Counted from the first letter of the stretch, positions 43,337 to 53,065 are shown. The stretch: DNA of 64,000 nucleotides from Azorhizobium oxalatiphilum (GCF_014635325.1 NZ_BMCT01000008.1:1-64000), one strand, 5' to 3'. Notes: generated from the letters alone by a model not told the origin. A program made the numbers and translations.

Positions 43337-45046
43337 ATGTCGAGCATTTCCACGCCGCGCACTCTGGCCCAACAGTCCGGGAGCGGGGCTGGCGACGACA
43401 TGGTCGCGCTGGTGCGCGCCGCTCTGCCGGCGCTGGAACGCACGCTCTCGGACGCCACCCTTTCCGTGCGCGCGGCGGTGAGCGCGGATGGAAAGCTCTC
43501 CGCCGATCTGCTGGAGAGCGAGCAGCGCGCGGTGCACGGGCTGGCGTGGCTGGCCACGTATGTCTTCGGCATTCGCGAGCTGGTGCATTATGCCGACCGG
43601 CTGGAGGAGGCCGGCAAGTTCGGCCCCACGGAGCGGCTGATCGTGCAGATCGGCGCCGGCGAATACGCCGCCCAGATCCGCGGCGGCATTTCCATGAGCC
43701 AGGGCGAGGTGCTGCGCCTTTCCGACCTCTATCTGCCGGAGGAGGCCGAGGCGCTGCTGTGGGAGGACACGGCGGTGGCGGCCCTGATCCGCTCCGGGAA
43801 CACCGCCCCGGCCCGCGCCGGGCTGATGGACCTCATCCGCGCCCAACACGGCGCCTTCACCGTGGGCGAGGCCGGGCTCGACGAGACGCTGGAGGCCATG
43901 CGTTCCGAGATCCGCCGCTTCGTGGAAGCGGAGGTCTCCCCCCACGCGCACGAATGGCATCTGAAGAACGACTATATCCCCATGGAGGTGGTCTCGGGTC
44001 TTGCCGATCTCGGCGTGTTCGGCCTGACGATTCCTGAGGCGTTCGGCGGTCTCGGCCTGCCGAAGGAGGCCATGTGCGTGGTCACGGAGGAGCTGTCGCG
44101 CGGCTATATCGGCGTCGGCTCGCTGGGCACGCGCTCGGAGATCGCGGCCGAACTCATCCTCGGCGGCGGCACCGATGAGCAGAAGACCCACTATCTGCCC
44201 AAGCTCGCCTCCGGTGAGATCCTGCCCACCGCCGTGTTCACCGAGCCCAACACCGGCTCCGACCTTGCTTCGCTCCGCACCCGCGCTGTGAAGGAGGGAG
44301 ATGTCTACAAGGTCAACGGCAACAAGACCTGGATCACCCATCCCGTCCGCGCCGACCTGATGACGCTTCTGGTGCGCACCGATCCGGCGCAGCCCGGCTA
44401 CCGGGGCCTGTCCATGCTGCTGGCGGAAAAGCCGCGCGGCAGCGATGAAGACCCGTTCCCTGCCGAGGGCATGACGGGGGGCGAGATCGAGGTGCTCGGC
44501 TATCGTGGCATGAAGGAATACGAGATCGGCTTCGACGGCTTCGAGGTGCCGGCGGGCCAGTTGCTGGGCGGCGTGGAGGGGCAGGGCTTCAAGCAGCTCA
44601 TGAACACGTTCGAGGCCGCCCGCATCCAGACGGCGGCGCGCGCGGTGGGCGTGGCGCAGGCGGCCATGGAGACGGGGCTGCGCTATGCGCAGGAGCGCAT
44701 CCAGTTCGGCAAGCCGCTGATCTCCTTCCCGCGTGTGGCGGACAAGATCGTGATGATGGCGGTGGAGATCGCCATCGCCCGCCAGATCACCTATTTCGCC
44801 GCCCGCGCCAAGGACGAGGGCCGGCGGACCGATCTTGAAGCGGGCATGTCGAAGCTGCTGGGCGCGCGGGTGGCGTGGGCGGCGGCGGACAATGCCTTGC
44901 AGATCCACGGCGGCAACGGCTTCGCGCTGGAATATCCGGTGTCGCGCCTTTTGTGCGACGCGCGCATCCTCAACATCTTCGAGGGCGCCGCCGAGATCCA
45001 GGCCCAGGTCATCGCCCGCCGCCTGCTGGAAGACGGGCGGAACTGA
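43337..45046 (+). CDS. mcd: (2S)-Methylsuccinyl-CoA dehydrogenase
   Basis: 569 residues, about 170 longer than ordinary acyl-CoA dehydrogenases because of an N-terminal domain (TERLIVQIGAGEYAAQIRGG; LLWEDTAVAALIRSGNTAPA). This extension is characteristic of Mcd, the FAD enzyme that oxidises methylsuccinyl-CoA to mesaconyl-CoA in the ethylmalonyl-CoA pathway for acetate/C2 assimilation. The dehydrogenase core has GVFGLTIPEAFGGLGLPKEA, FTEPNTGSDLASLRTRAV, NKTWITHPVRADLMTLLVR and the C-terminal LQIHGGNGFALEYPVSRLL. ATG 43337 has GAGGGGG upstream. EtfAB in this window is the likely electron acceptor. Other pathway genes are not in the window. Confidence 0.88.
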   Translation: MSSISTPRTLAQQSGSGAGDDMVALVRAALPALERTLSDATLSVRAAVSADGKLSADLLESEQRAVHGLAWLATYVFGIRELVHYADRLEEAGKFGPTERLIVQIGAGEYAAQIRGGISMSQGEVLRLSDLYLPEEAEALLWEDTAVAALIRSGNTAPARAGLMDLIRAQHGAFTVGEAGLDETLEAMRSEIRRFVEAEVSPHAHEWHLKNDYIPMEVVSGLADLGVFGLTIPEAFGGLGLPKEAMCVVTEELSRGYIGVGSLGTRSEIAAELILGGGTDEQKTHYLPKLASGEILPTAVFTEPNTGSDLASLRTRAVKEGDVYKVNGNKTWITHPVRADLMTLLVRTDPAQPGYRGLSMLLAEKPRGSDEDPFPAEGMTGGEIEVLGYRGMKEYEIGFDGFEVPAGQLLGGVEGQGFKQLMNTFEAARIQTAARAVGVAQAAMETGLRYAQERIQFGKPLISFPRVADKIVMMAVEIAIARQITYFAARAKDEGRRTDLEAGMSKLLGARVAWAAADNALQIHGGNGFALEYPVSRLLCDARILNIFEGAAEIQAQVIARRLLEDGRN

Positions 45047-45166
45047 GGGGAACGCCGGAAAACGCCCCGCCCCGGTTTCGCGGGGCAAGCCGGCGCATTA
45101 TCTGAAGGGGAACCGGAGCCGCGGCGCAGACGCGATCCGTCCTCACACCCTTTCAGGACCGCCCTC

Positions 45167-45646
45167 ATGTCCGTCGCCTTCACGCGCGAAAACGACCTTG
45201 AAGCCACGGCCGCCGATCTGCCGGATCGCCCGATCTCGCCCCATCCCAATCTGGTGACGGCGCGCGGGCTTGAGGCGCTGGATGCGGCGCTGGCGGAGGC
45301 GCGCGCGGCCTATGGGGCGGCGCAGACGGAAGGCGACGTGCAGGCCGACCGCACCGCCATGGCGCGGGCGACGCGGGATCTGCGCTATTACAGCGCCCGC
45401 CGCGCCACCGCCCAACTGATCGAGACCCCGGCCGATCCGGAGACGGTGCAGTTCGGCGTCACCGTCACCCTGCTGCGCGAGGACGAGCGCCGCCAGACCT
45501 TCCGCATCGTGGGCGAGGACGAGGCGGACCCGGCCAAGGGCTCGGTGTCCTATGTCTCCCCGCTGGCGAGCGCGGTCATGGGCAAGGCGGTGGGCGATGT
45601 GGCCACCGTGGCCGGCCGCGAGGTGGAGATCATCGCTATCGCCTAG
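45167..45646 (+). CDS. GreA/GreB-family transcription elongation factor-like protein
   Basis: 159 residues. The N-terminal helical hairpin (LVTARGLEALDAALAEARAA to ARATRDLRYYSARRATAQLI) corresponds to the coiled-coil arm that enters the RNA polymerase secondary channel. The C-terminal FKBP-like domain reads VQFGVTVTLLREDERRQTFR, EADPAKGSVSYVSPLASAVM and GKAVGDVATVAGREVEIIAI. The arm is shorter and lacks an obvious acidic DxxE-type tip, so anti-backtracking activity is uncertain. It follows mcd by 120 bases. Confidence 0.85.
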   Translation: MSVAFTRENDLEATAADLPDRPISPHPNLVTARGLEALDAALAEARAAYGAAQTEGDVQADRTAMARATRDLRYYSARRATAQLIETPADPETVQFGVTVTLLREDERRQTFRIVGEDEADPAKGSVSYVSPLASAVMGKAVGDVATVAGREVEIIAIA

Positions 45647-46156
45647 AAAGCGTCCGGCCTCCATGGAGCGGCGAGGCTTTATGGCGCGCCGCTTCAGGCT
45701 GTTCGCGCGAAACAGTGCGGTGGGACATGCCTGTCGCCCGCACTCAATACCTCTGTAGCCTTGTTTCGCATGCGATGTTCCGTAGCGTAAATCTTATGGT
45801 TGCATTTGCGGTTGGCCGATTGCACTATGGCCTCGCATCGGGCCCGGCAAAGCCGCTGCCCGTCACCTTTCCTCGTCAGAAAAATGTGACATCTGTACTG
45901 TGGCGTTGCTGAGTGCGCGTGCCAGTTTGTCATTTTTCAAATCAAAAGCAGCAATAGCGGGCCTGTAGCGACCTCCTACAGCCGCAGAACGATCATGCCG
46001 GGGACGCAACCGTCTCCGGTGCGCGCACCTGTATGCCCGTCCGGACATGCGCCCGCTCCGGCGCGTGCGGGGGGAGGCGTGCCTGCGGTGCTGCGCGCCC
46101 AGTCGCACATGGTCCGGGCCTCTCGGCCGCGGCACCTTCAAGCTGGAGATGCACCC
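45647..46156 (+). other. 510-base gap with AT-richer core, no gene seen
   Basis: Bases about 45690-45990 are noticeably less GC-rich than the surroundings. No frame on either strand shows family resemblance or convincing codon bias. The right end carries the peroxidase ribosome-binding site (GGAGA). It may hold a promoter or a small RNA; I see no clear terminator. Confidence 0.4.
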
Positions 46157-47623
46157 ATGGGATTTCACGGCTTCGACAATCGCTTCGACCGAGCGGTCGA
46201 CGGCCTGCGCGGGCGCTATTCGGAAACCGGCCGCTTCGGGCGCCTGTTTCCCGAACTGCGCTCCCACAAGGGCTTCACATCGAAGGACGCCAAGCAGCTG
46301 GGGCTCGCCCTCGACGGCGGCACGCCCGCGCCCGGTTCGCCGGAAGCCCTGGCGATGGACAATCCGCGCATCAAGGCGGGCTATACCTTCTTCGGCCAGT
46401 TCATCGACCATGACCTGACCTTCGACCCGACCTCGATCCTCGAACAGCAGATCGACCCGGAGGCCACGCGCAACTTCCGTACGCCCGCCTTCGAGCTGGA
46501 CTCCCTCTATGGCCAGGGGCCGCGGGACCAGCCCTATCTCTATGACGGCAAGAACCCCGGCTGCTTCCTCCTTGCCGCCGAAGGCAGGGATCTGGCGCGC
46601 AACAGCCAGGAAGTGGCCCTCATCGGCGATCCCCGCAATGACGAGAACATCATCGTCTCCCAGCTGCATCTGGCCTTCCTGAAGTTCCACAACCGGGTCT
46701 TCACCGACTTCACCACCGGCACGGATACCGGCGCGCGCTTCCAGGAGGCGCAGACACTGGTGCGCTGGCACTATCAGTGGCTGGTGCTCAAGGAGTTCCT
46801 GCCCCGCATCGTCGGCACGCAGACGGCGGAACGGGCGCTGCAGAACACCCGCTTTATCTTCAAGGGCGAACCCTTCATCCCGGTCGAGTTCAGCGTGGCG
46901 GTCTATCGCTTCGGCCACTCCATGGTGCGGGCCGGCTATGGCATCAACGATACCGGCGGCGCGCCCATCTTCTCCGACACCGCGCCGACCGACCTGCGGG
47001 GCGGGCGGATCGTGCCCCCCAATCTGGTGGTGGACTGGAAGCGCTTCTTCGGTACGGCGGCGCAGCCCAGCTTCCGCATCGACTCGAAACTGTCCTCGCC
47101 GCTGACGAAGCTCCCGCCCTCCGTGGTCGGTTCGGCCCCCAATGTGGAACGCTCGCTGGCGGTGCGTAATCTCCAGCGCGGCATCGACGCCCGGCTGCCC
47201 TCCGGCGACATGATCGCCCGCTATCTGGCCTTGCCCCATCATCCCGCCCTGCGACAGGACGAACTCTGGGGTCACATCGCCGACAAGCTGCCGGGCCGCA
47301 CCTATGAGGCCCCGCTCTGGTACTACATCCTGCGCGAGGCGGAGGTGCGCGGCGAGGGGCAGCGACTGGCCGGCGTCGGGGCGGAAATCGTCGCCAATCT
47401 GTTCGTCGCCGTCATGCGGGCCGATCGCGCCTCCTTCCTGGCGCAGGAGCCCGACTGGAGGCCGACCCTGGGCGAGAATGGCAAGTTCACCCTCGCCGAC
47501 CTCGCCAATCTCGCCGAGCGCCGGGGTTCGGAGGGCGCGCCGGAGAAGATCGAATCGGAAGATCTGACGACGCTGCCGGGGGACGAAGACACGCCCCTCG
47601 TCATCGCCCGGGCGGCGGAATAG
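46157..47623 (+). CDS. Animal-type heme peroxidase family protein
   Basis: 488 residues of the peroxidase-cyclooxygenase superfamily, bacterial peroxicin-like group. The distal histidine is His85 in FFGQFIDHDLTFDP. RNDENIIVSQLHLAFLKFHN is the calcium/substrate region, and the proximal histidine is His254 in RFGHSMVRAGYG. EGQRLAGVGAEIVANLF near the C-terminus is typical. Such enzymes oxidise halides or organic substrates with peroxide, often covalently modifying their heme. No signal peptide is visible; ATG 46157 has GGAGA at the right distance. The open frame back to 45995 is not family-like. Cellular role unknown. Confidence 0.88.
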   Translation: MGFHGFDNRFDRAVDGLRGRYSETGRFGRLFPELRSHKGFTSKDAKQLGLALDGGTPAPGSPEALAMDNPRIKAGYTFFGQFIDHDLTFDPTSILEQQIDPEATRNFRTPAFELDSLYGQGPRDQPYLYDGKNPGCFLLAAEGRDLARNSQEVALIGDPRNDENIIVSQLHLAFLKFHNRVFTDFTTGTDTGARFQEAQTLVRWHYQWLVLKEFLPRIVGTQTAERALQNTRFIFKGEPFIPVEFSVAVYRFGHSMVRAGYGINDTGGAPIFSDTAPTDLRGGRIVPPNLVVDWKRFFGTAAQPSFRIDSKLSSPLTKLPPSVVGSAPNVERSLAVRNLQRGIDARLPSGDMIARYLALPHHPALRQDELWGHIADKLPGRTYEAPLWYYILREAEVRGEGQRLAGVGAEIVANLFVAVMRADRASFLAQEPDWRPTLGENGKFTLADLANLAERRGSEGAPEKIESEDLTTLPGDEDTPLVIARAAE

Positions 47624-47662
47624 CTGGCGGCACCATATCCGACGGCACCATTTTACGCGCAT

Positions 47663-47693
47663 GACCAAGGGGGGCGGGGGCTTCCCCTTGGTC
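47663..47693 (+). terminator. Hairpin after the peroxidase gene
   Basis: GACCAAGGGG and CCCCTTGGTC are perfect 10-bp arms around an 11-base loop, 40 bases past the stop. No T-run follows, so termination is probable rather than certain. Confidence 0.5.
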
Positions 47694-47806
47694 CGTGACC
47701 ACGGTTGCGGAAACAGGGTCGACGGGGGCCATATTGCTTGCGATATGGGAAAGACGCGCCTCGGTGCCCCGGCATCGTCCCGACGTCTCTCCCAGCGGCA
47801 TCCGGC

Positions 47807-48928
47807 ATGAACGATCACAAGCGTTTCCGGCCCAAAGACGTGCCTGACGACACTTCCGAGCGCCCACGCTCGCGTCTGGATTTCCGGGCCTGGCCCGCGC
47901 CCGCCCGCTGGCTGCTGCTCGCCGCCGTGTCCATCACGGCGGTGCTGGCACTCGATGCGCTCAATGTCCCCGCCGGGCTGCTGCTGGGACCGATGCTGGC
48001 GGCCATCGTGCTGTCCGTGAGCGGCGGCAATCTGAAGGTGCCGCCGACACTGTTCATGGTGGCGCAGGCGGTGGTCGGGCTGATGATCGCCAGCGCCATC
48101 CCCACCACCATCTTTCAGGAAGTGGCCGCGCACGGGCCGCTCTTCATCATCGGGACGCTCTCCACCTTCGCCATGGCCGGCTTTCTGGGCTGGGTGCAGT
48201 CGCGCATGGGCGGGCTGCCCGGCACCACCGCCATCTGGGGCTCGCTGCCGGGCGCTGCCACCGCCATGACCCTGATGTCGGGCGCCTATGGGGCGGACAT
48301 GCGGCTCGTCGCCTTCATGCAGTATCTGCGGGTGGTCTGCTGCGCGCTGGCCGCCATGACGGTGGCGAAAACCCTGCAACTGCCGATACCCGTGCCCGAG
48401 ACGGGCCATGCGGTGATGTGGCCGACGCCCGCGACAGTGGCGGCCATTGGGCTCGCCATCGGCATTGGCGCGCTGGGGCGGCGGCTGAAGATGCCGGGCG
48501 GCACGCTGCTGCTACCCATGCTGCTGGGCATCGCGCTGAATTTTTCCGGGCTTCTCACCTATGAGCTGCCGCGCTGGGTGCTCGCGCTGGCCTATGGCGT
48601 GGTGGGCTGGGGCATCGGCACCCGCTTCACCATGGAGGTGCTGCGCCATGCCCGCCGGCTGCTGCCGCGCGTGCTCGGGTCCATCGCCATCCTGATCCTG
48701 AGTTCAGCATGCGTGGCGCTGATGCTGGTGCAATTCGGCGGCATCGATCCCTTGTCCGCCTTCCTCGCCACCAGTCCCGGCGGCGCCGATTCGGTGGCCA
48801 TCATCGCCACCGCCACCCATGCGGATGTGGCCTTCGTGGTGGCCATGCAGGTGGCGCGCTTCGTGGTGGTGCTGATCGCCGGGCCGTGGCTCGGGCGGGT
48901 GCTGTCGCGGGACCGGGCGACGCAGTAG
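47807..48928 (+). CDS. AbrB-family (DUF/ammonia monooxygenase-like) membrane protein
   Basis: 373 residues with about ten hydrophobic helices in two repeats. LDALNVPAGLLLGPMLAAIV and the corresponding repeat two block LKMPGGTLLLPMLLGIALNF, with GGLPGTTAIWGSLPGAATAM and LATSPGGADSVAIIATATHA, are the paired PGG/GAAT motifs of the AbrB duplication family (PF05145, named after E. coli AbrB and unrelated to the Bacillus regulator). It is probably a small-solute transporter; the substrate is unknown. ATG 47807 gives a cytoplasmic N-tail of about 30 residues. Confidence 0.85.
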   Translation: MNDHKRFRPKDVPDDTSERPRSRLDFRAWPAPARWLLLAAVSITAVLALDALNVPAGLLLGPMLAAIVLSVSGGNLKVPPTLFMVAQAVVGLMIASAIPTTIFQEVAAHGPLFIIGTLSTFAMAGFLGWVQSRMGGLPGTTAIWGSLPGAATAMTLMSGAYGADMRLVAFMQYLRVVCCALAAMTVAKTLQLPIPVPETGHAVMWPTPATVAAIGLAIGIGALGRRLKMPGGTLLLPMLLGIALNFSGLLTYELPRWVLALAYGVVGWGIGTRFTMEVLRHARRLLPRVLGSIAILILSSACVALMLVQFGGIDPLSAFLATSPGGADSVAIIATATHADVAFVVAMQVARFVVVLIAGPWLGRVLSRDRATQ

Positions 48929-48938
48929 CCCTGGGCGT

Positions 48939-49553
48939 TCAGGGCTTGCCCAGCGTCGGCCCGCCCATGACGATCAGGCCCGCGTCCAGCAGGCTTTTGT
49001 CTGCATTGGCGGCGGTGGGCATGAGGGAGAGGGCGATCGGGCGCTTCGGGCCGGCCTCGAAGCCGGTCTCCGGCTCGGCCCATCTCGTGCTGTGGACCGG
49101 CGAGAAGACGTCGCTGGTCTCGGCGTGCGTCAGCCCGGCCTTGGCGGCCCGTTCGGTGACGCGGGCGATGAAACCCTCCGGCCGCACGCCGAGCTTGCCG
49201 TCGCCGGGTGGCCCGTTCTCGCCATAGACGGTGTGCACCACGCAGAAGCGCGCATCCGGCGCCTCGCCCCACGCCGCCACATAGCGCGGCGCCAGCAACT
49301 GCACCGTCGTGCCGTGGGCGCGCATGGTCCGGTGCACCGCCTTGAGCGCCTCCTCCGACGCCGGGCGGGTGTCCAGCCCCGCGAACGGCGTCGTGCCGGC
49401 GCGGATGTAGCCGAGGCAGTCCTCGAACACGATCCGCATAACGAGCGCTTCGTTCTCCTCCACCTCCGTGGCCGCTGCGGGGGCAAGGGGGGCTGCTGTC
49501 GCCAGAAGGGCGGCGATGACACCAAGGAGGAACGGGCGCCGGGTTCGGATCAT
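48939..49553 (-). CDS. Exported hypothetical protein
   Basis: 204 residues with a clear signal peptide (RRPFLLGVIAALLATAAPLA, cleavage near PAAATE). The mature protein begins VEENEALVMRIVFEDCLGYI and contains two cysteines (FEDC and RFCVV) that could form a disulfide. No family is recognised. The gene is convergent with the AbrB-family gene, ending 10 bases from it. Confidence 0.7.
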   Translation of the reverse strand: MIRTRRPFLLGVIAALLATAAPLAPAAATEVEENEALVMRIVFEDCLGYIRAGTTPFAGLDTRPASEEALKAVHRTMRAHGTTVQLLAPRYVAAWGEAPDARFCVVHTVYGENGPPGDGKLGVRPEGFIARVTERAAKAGLTHAETSDVFSPVHSTRWAEPETGFEAGPKRPIALSLMPTAANADKSLLDAGLIVMGGPTLGKP

Positions 49554-49631
49554 GCGTCTGCCTTTGCGTGGAGAACGTCACGTCGATTCTAGCGCGGGTC
49601 AGCCGCCACCCGCCACCAACCGGAGCGCAAA

Positions 49632-49667
49632 CGAAAACGGGCGCCGCCGCTGTCGCGGGGCGCCCGT
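49632..49667 (-). terminator. Intrinsic terminator of the fab operon
   Basis: ACGGGCGCC and GGCGCCCGT form a 9-bp stem and, read on the minus strand, are followed by TTTTCGTTT. It lies 23 bases beyond the fabI stop. Confidence 0.85.
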
Positions 49668-49689
49668 CCGATGGATGGCGGAATGCGGC

Positions 49690-50565
49690 TTACTCGGCCG
49701 CCTTCGGGGCCGCGTGGGGCGCGGCGCCGCCGGCGAGGCTGTCGGCCTCCAGCTTGGCTTCCGCGTCTTCCTGCGTCTTCAGCACGTCCGGATGCGGCAT
49801 GGACATGATGTTGTAGCCGCTGTCCACGAAGTGGATCTCGCCCGTCACGCCGCCGGAGAGTTCCGACAGCAGGTAGAGGGCCGAGCCGCCCACCTCGTCC
49901 AGCGACACCGTGCGGCGCAGCGGGGCGTTGCGCTTCTGGTAGTTGAACATCAGGCGGGCATCGGCGATGCCGGCGCCCGCCAGAGTGCGGACCGGGCCGG
50001 CGGAGATGGCGTTCACGCGCACACCCTGCGGGCCGTAATCGGCCGCCAGATAGCGCACGCTCGCCTCAAGCGCCGCCTTGGCGACGCCCATGACGTTGTA
50101 GTTCGGCATGACGCGGGTGGCGCCGCCGTAGGTCAGGGTGATGATGGAGCCGCCGTTGGGCATCAGCTCCGTGGCCCGTTTCGTGATCTCCGTGAGGGAG
50201 AAGCAGGAAATGAGCATGGTGCGGGAAAAGTTCTCGCGGCTGGTGTCCGCATAGCGGCCCTTCAGCTCCGACTTGTCGGAGAAGGCCACCGCATGCACCA
50301 CGAAGTCGATGGTGCCCCATTCGGCTTTGAGCGCATCGAACAGCGCATCGACGCTCGCGAGATCCTCCACGTCGCAGGGCACCACGAGCTTGGCGCCGAG
50401 GCTCTCGGCCAGCGGGCGCACCCGCTTGGCCATGGCCTCGCCCTGATAGGTGAAGGCGAGTTCCGCACCCTGACCGGCCAAGGTTTTCGCGATGCCCCAG
50501 GCGATGGAGTGGTCGTTCGCCACACCCATCACCAGGCCGCGCTTGCCCGTCATCAGGTCGTGCAT
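49690..50565 (-). CDS. fabI: Enoyl-ACP reductase (NADH), FabI
   Basis: The final reduction of each fatty acid elongation cycle. 291 residues of SDR fold: KRGLVMGVANDHSIAWGIAK (NADH site), the catalytic Tyr-x6-Lys region YNVMGVAKAALEASVRYLAA, GVRVNAISAGPVRTLAGAGI and GEIHFVDSGYNIMSMP. A C-terminal Ala-rich extension follows. ATG 50565 has AAGGAC upstream. It is the last gene of fabA-fabB-fabI on the minus strand. Confidence 0.95.
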   Translation of the reverse strand: MHDLMTGKRGLVMGVANDHSIAWGIAKTLAGQGAELAFTYQGEAMAKRVRPLAESLGAKLVVPCDVEDLASVDALFDALKAEWGTIDFVVHAVAFSDKSELKGRYADTSRENFSRTMLISCFSLTEITKRATELMPNGGSIITLTYGGATRVMPNYNVMGVAKAALEASVRYLAADYGPQGVRVNAISAGPVRTLAGAGIADARLMFNYQKRNAPLRRTVSLDEVGGSALYLLSELSGGVTGEIHFVDSGYNIMSMPHPDVLKTQEDAEAKLEADSLAGGAAPHAAPKAAE

Positions 50566-50733
50566 TGACAGAGGTCCTTGATTGCCATGTTGCAATCGCG
50601 ATAGCAGACCTCGGCGCCAAGCGCCATGGCGGCTGCGATCACCTCGGGTTTCCAATCCTGTCGGACAACCGATGCAACGTCCGTCCCGATCGCGCGACGA
50701 ACGGGACGGTACCTTGTTCTGTAAGCCGCCGCC

Positions 50734-51951
50734 TCAGGCGTCCGGGTGCTTCAGCACCAGGCAGGCGTTGGCGCCGCCGAAGCCGAAGCCGTTCGACAGC
50801 ACATGGCCCAGATGCACGTTGTCGGCGCGCTCGCGCAGGATCGGCATGTCGGCGAAGGCCGGGTCGATCTCGTCGATATGGGCGCTCTTGGTGATGAAGC
50901 CGTTCTGCATCATCAGGATCGAGTAGATCGCCTCATGCACGCCGGTGGCGCCCTGCGAATGGCCGGTCAGCGACTTGGTGGCGGAGATGGGCGGGCACTT
51001 GTCGCCGAACACGGCGCGGATGGCCTCGATCTCCTTCAGGTCGCCGATGGGCGTCGAAGTGGCATGGGGGTTGATGTAGTCGATGGGCGCCTTGATGTCG
51101 GCCATGGCGAGACGCATGGCGCGCTCGGCACCTTCACCCGAAGGGGCGACCATGTCGGCGCCGTCGGAGGAGACGCCATAGCCGGCCACTTCCGCATAGA
51201 TGCGGGCGCCGCGCGCCTTGGCCAGCTCGTAATCCTCAAGCACCAGCACGCCGGCGCCGCCCGAGATGACGAAGCCGTCGCGGTTCTTGTCATAGGCGCG
51301 CGAGGCGACGGACGGGGTCTCGTTATAGCCCGAGGACATGGCACCCATGCCGTCGAACAGCACGGAGAGCGTCCAGTCCAGATCCTCGCAGCCGCCGGCG
51401 AACACGCGGTCCTGCTTGCCGAAGGCGATCTGCTCGTAGGCGTTGCCGATGCACACGTTGGTCGTCGCGCAGGCGGCCGACATGGAATAGCTCAGGCCCT
51501 TGATCTTGAACCAGGTCGAGAGCGTGGCGGAGGCGGTGGAGGCCATGGCCTTGGGCACCGCGAACGGGCCCACGCGCTTGGGGCCCTTGGTGCGGGCGGT
51601 GTCGGCCGCTTCGATGATGGTGCGGGTGGAGGAACCGCCCGAACCCATCACGAGGCCGGTGCGCTCGTTGGAGACTTCATTCTCCTCGAGGCCGGCATCG
51701 CGGATGGCCTGTTCCATGGCGACATGGTTCCACGCGGTGCCGCCGCCGTGGAAGCGCATGGCGCGCCGATCCACCACGTCCTCGGCCACCAGCGTCGGAG
51801 CGCCGTGCACCTGCGAGCGGAAGCCGAGGCGCGCGTAGTCCTCCGCGGTGGTGATGCCGCTCCTGGCCTCGTGCAGGCTGCCGAGCACTTCCTGCGTGGA
51901 GTTCCCGATAGACGAGACGATGCCCATCCCGGTGACGACGACGCGCCGCAT
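50734..51951 (-). CDS. fabB: 3-Oxoacyl-ACP synthase I, FabB
   Basis: 405 residues. The condensing enzyme of unsaturated fatty acid synthesis with FabA. Active-site Cys161 is in SMSAACATTNVCIG. His residues are in INPHATSTPIGDLKE and ATKSLTGHSQGATGVHEAIY. The N-terminus MRRVVVTGMGIVSSIG and C-terminal SNGFGFGGANACLVLK are standard. 171 bases separate it from fabA upstream and 168 from fabI downstream. Confidence 0.96.
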   Translation of the reverse strand: MRRVVVTGMGIVSSIGNSTQEVLGSLHEARSGITTAEDYARLGFRSQVHGAPTLVAEDVVDRRAMRFHGGGTAWNHVAMEQAIRDAGLEENEVSNERTGLVMGSGGSSTRTIIEAADTARTKGPKRVGPFAVPKAMASTASATLSTWFKIKGLSYSMSAACATTNVCIGNAYEQIAFGKQDRVFAGGCEDLDWTLSVLFDGMGAMSSGYNETPSVASRAYDKNRDGFVISGGAGVLVLEDYELAKARGARIYAEVAGYGVSSDGADMVAPSGEGAERAMRLAMADIKAPIDYINPHATSTPIGDLKEIEAIRAVFGDKCPPISATKSLTGHSQGATGVHEAIYSILMMQNGFITKSAHIDEIDPAFADMPILRERADNVHLGHVLSNGFGFGGANACLVLKHPDA

Positions 51952-52122
51952 GGCACCTCCTGGTCAGAACCTCCGGCATTCCTGCCCGGAGCGCCCGGCG
52001 CCGCGCTAATCCGTGCCGGATGGCGGGCGGGCGAGATCAATATGGGCGAACCGGGACGGTCCGCAAGACATCCGCCGGCCGCGATCGGATGACCGGGCGG
52101 CGGACAGGGGCACGCGCGGGCG

Positions 52123-52650
52123 TCAGGCGCCCGCAGGCGCCTGGTCGGCCTGGAACAGTCCCACCTTCAGATCCTTGGCGCGGTAGATGACCTCGCCATC
52201 GGCGGCCAGAAAGCCGTCGGCGATGCCGAGCACCAGCTTCGAGCGCATGACGCGCTTGAAGTCGACGCCGTAGACAACCTTCTTCATGTTCGGCAGCACC
52301 TGGCCGGAGAACTTCAGTTCGCCGAGGCCGAGCGCGCGGCCACGGCCGGGCGAGCCCAGCCAGCCGAGGAAGAAGCCCACCATCTGCCACATGGCGTCGA
52401 GGCCGAGGCAGCCCGGCATGACCGGATCGCCCTTGAAGTGGCAGGGGAAGAACCAGAGGTCCGGGTTCACGTCCAGCTCGGCGCGCACAAAGCCCTTGCC
52501 GAACTCGCCGCCGGTCTCGGAGATTTCCGAGATGCGGTTGAACATCAGCATGGGGGGAAGGGGAAGTTGCGCATTCCCGGCACCAAAGAGCTCGCCCCGC
52601 CCGCAGGCAAGGAGGTCCTCATACTCGAAGCTGGTCTGCCGGTCTGCCAT
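52123..52650 (-). CDS. fabA: 3-Hydroxydecanoyl-ACP dehydratase/isomerase, FabA
   Basis: 175 residues. It introduces the double bond of anaerobic-type unsaturated fatty acids. The N-terminus [20 protein letters not shown], then [15 protein letters not shown], the catalytic His in [20 protein letters not shown] and the [20 protein letters not shown] block match FabA. The start is placed at ATG 52650 (product begins MADRQTSF), where rhizobial FabA proteins begin; in-frame ATGs at 52668 and 52692 remain possible. In many relatives irr is divergent from fabA, but it is not seen here. Confidence 0.94.
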   Translation of the reverse strand: MADRQTSFEYEDLLACGRGELFGAGNAQLPLPPMLMFNRISEISETGGEFGKGFVRAELDVNPDLWFFPCHFKGDPVMPGCLGLDAMWQMVGFFLGWLGSPGRGRALGLGELKFSGQVLPNMKKVVYGVDFKRVMRSKLVLGIADGFLAADGEVIYRAKDLKVGLFQADQAPAGA

Positions 52651-53065
52651 TCTCTCTGCTGTCGCCATGCTGTCCACGAAGGGTGATTTCATCGGCCTTT
52701 GAGCCGCGTCCGTTGCCGAACGCCGGCACTCCCTATCATAGGAGCCATCGCGCTCAAAGTCATGAAAGCGTCACGCCTGCGCTTTGCCAGCCCTCTAAAT
52801 GTCCGGGGAGCCGAGGTCCGCGCCGCACCCCGCGCCGCGCTTGAGGTCAAGCTGCGATTATATGGGGCACGAAATCGCCGCCGCCGCGTTAAGCGATGAG
52901 GGGCACCGCAATACAGCCATCTGTGGCAAGCTTGGACTTGGTGGCCTTCGGGCCGCCCGGCCACCCGTGTGTGGCGCCCGCGGGCCGATGGCCCGGCTCA
53001 AGCGACGAGGACAGTCCGGGATGCCGCATGGTGCCGCATCCCGGCGGCAAACGAGGAGATCCCGG
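52651..53065. other. Divergent fabA-mscL gap, no gene seen
   Basis: 415 bases containing the fabA and mscL promoters. A short frame at 52699-52899 encodes only an Arg-rich peptide and is rejected. I find no irr-like coding sequence and no clear promoter hexamers. Confidence 0.4.

Noticed and set aside
45694-45933. 79-residue minus-strand frame in the AT-richer gap
   Set aside because: Cys/His/Arg-rich without family match, no Shine-Dalgarno, and codon pattern unlike neighbours; treated as non-coding.
52651-53065. irr gene expected divergent from fabA
   Set aside because: No frame in this gap encodes a Fur-like protein; the next plus-strand gene is mscL.
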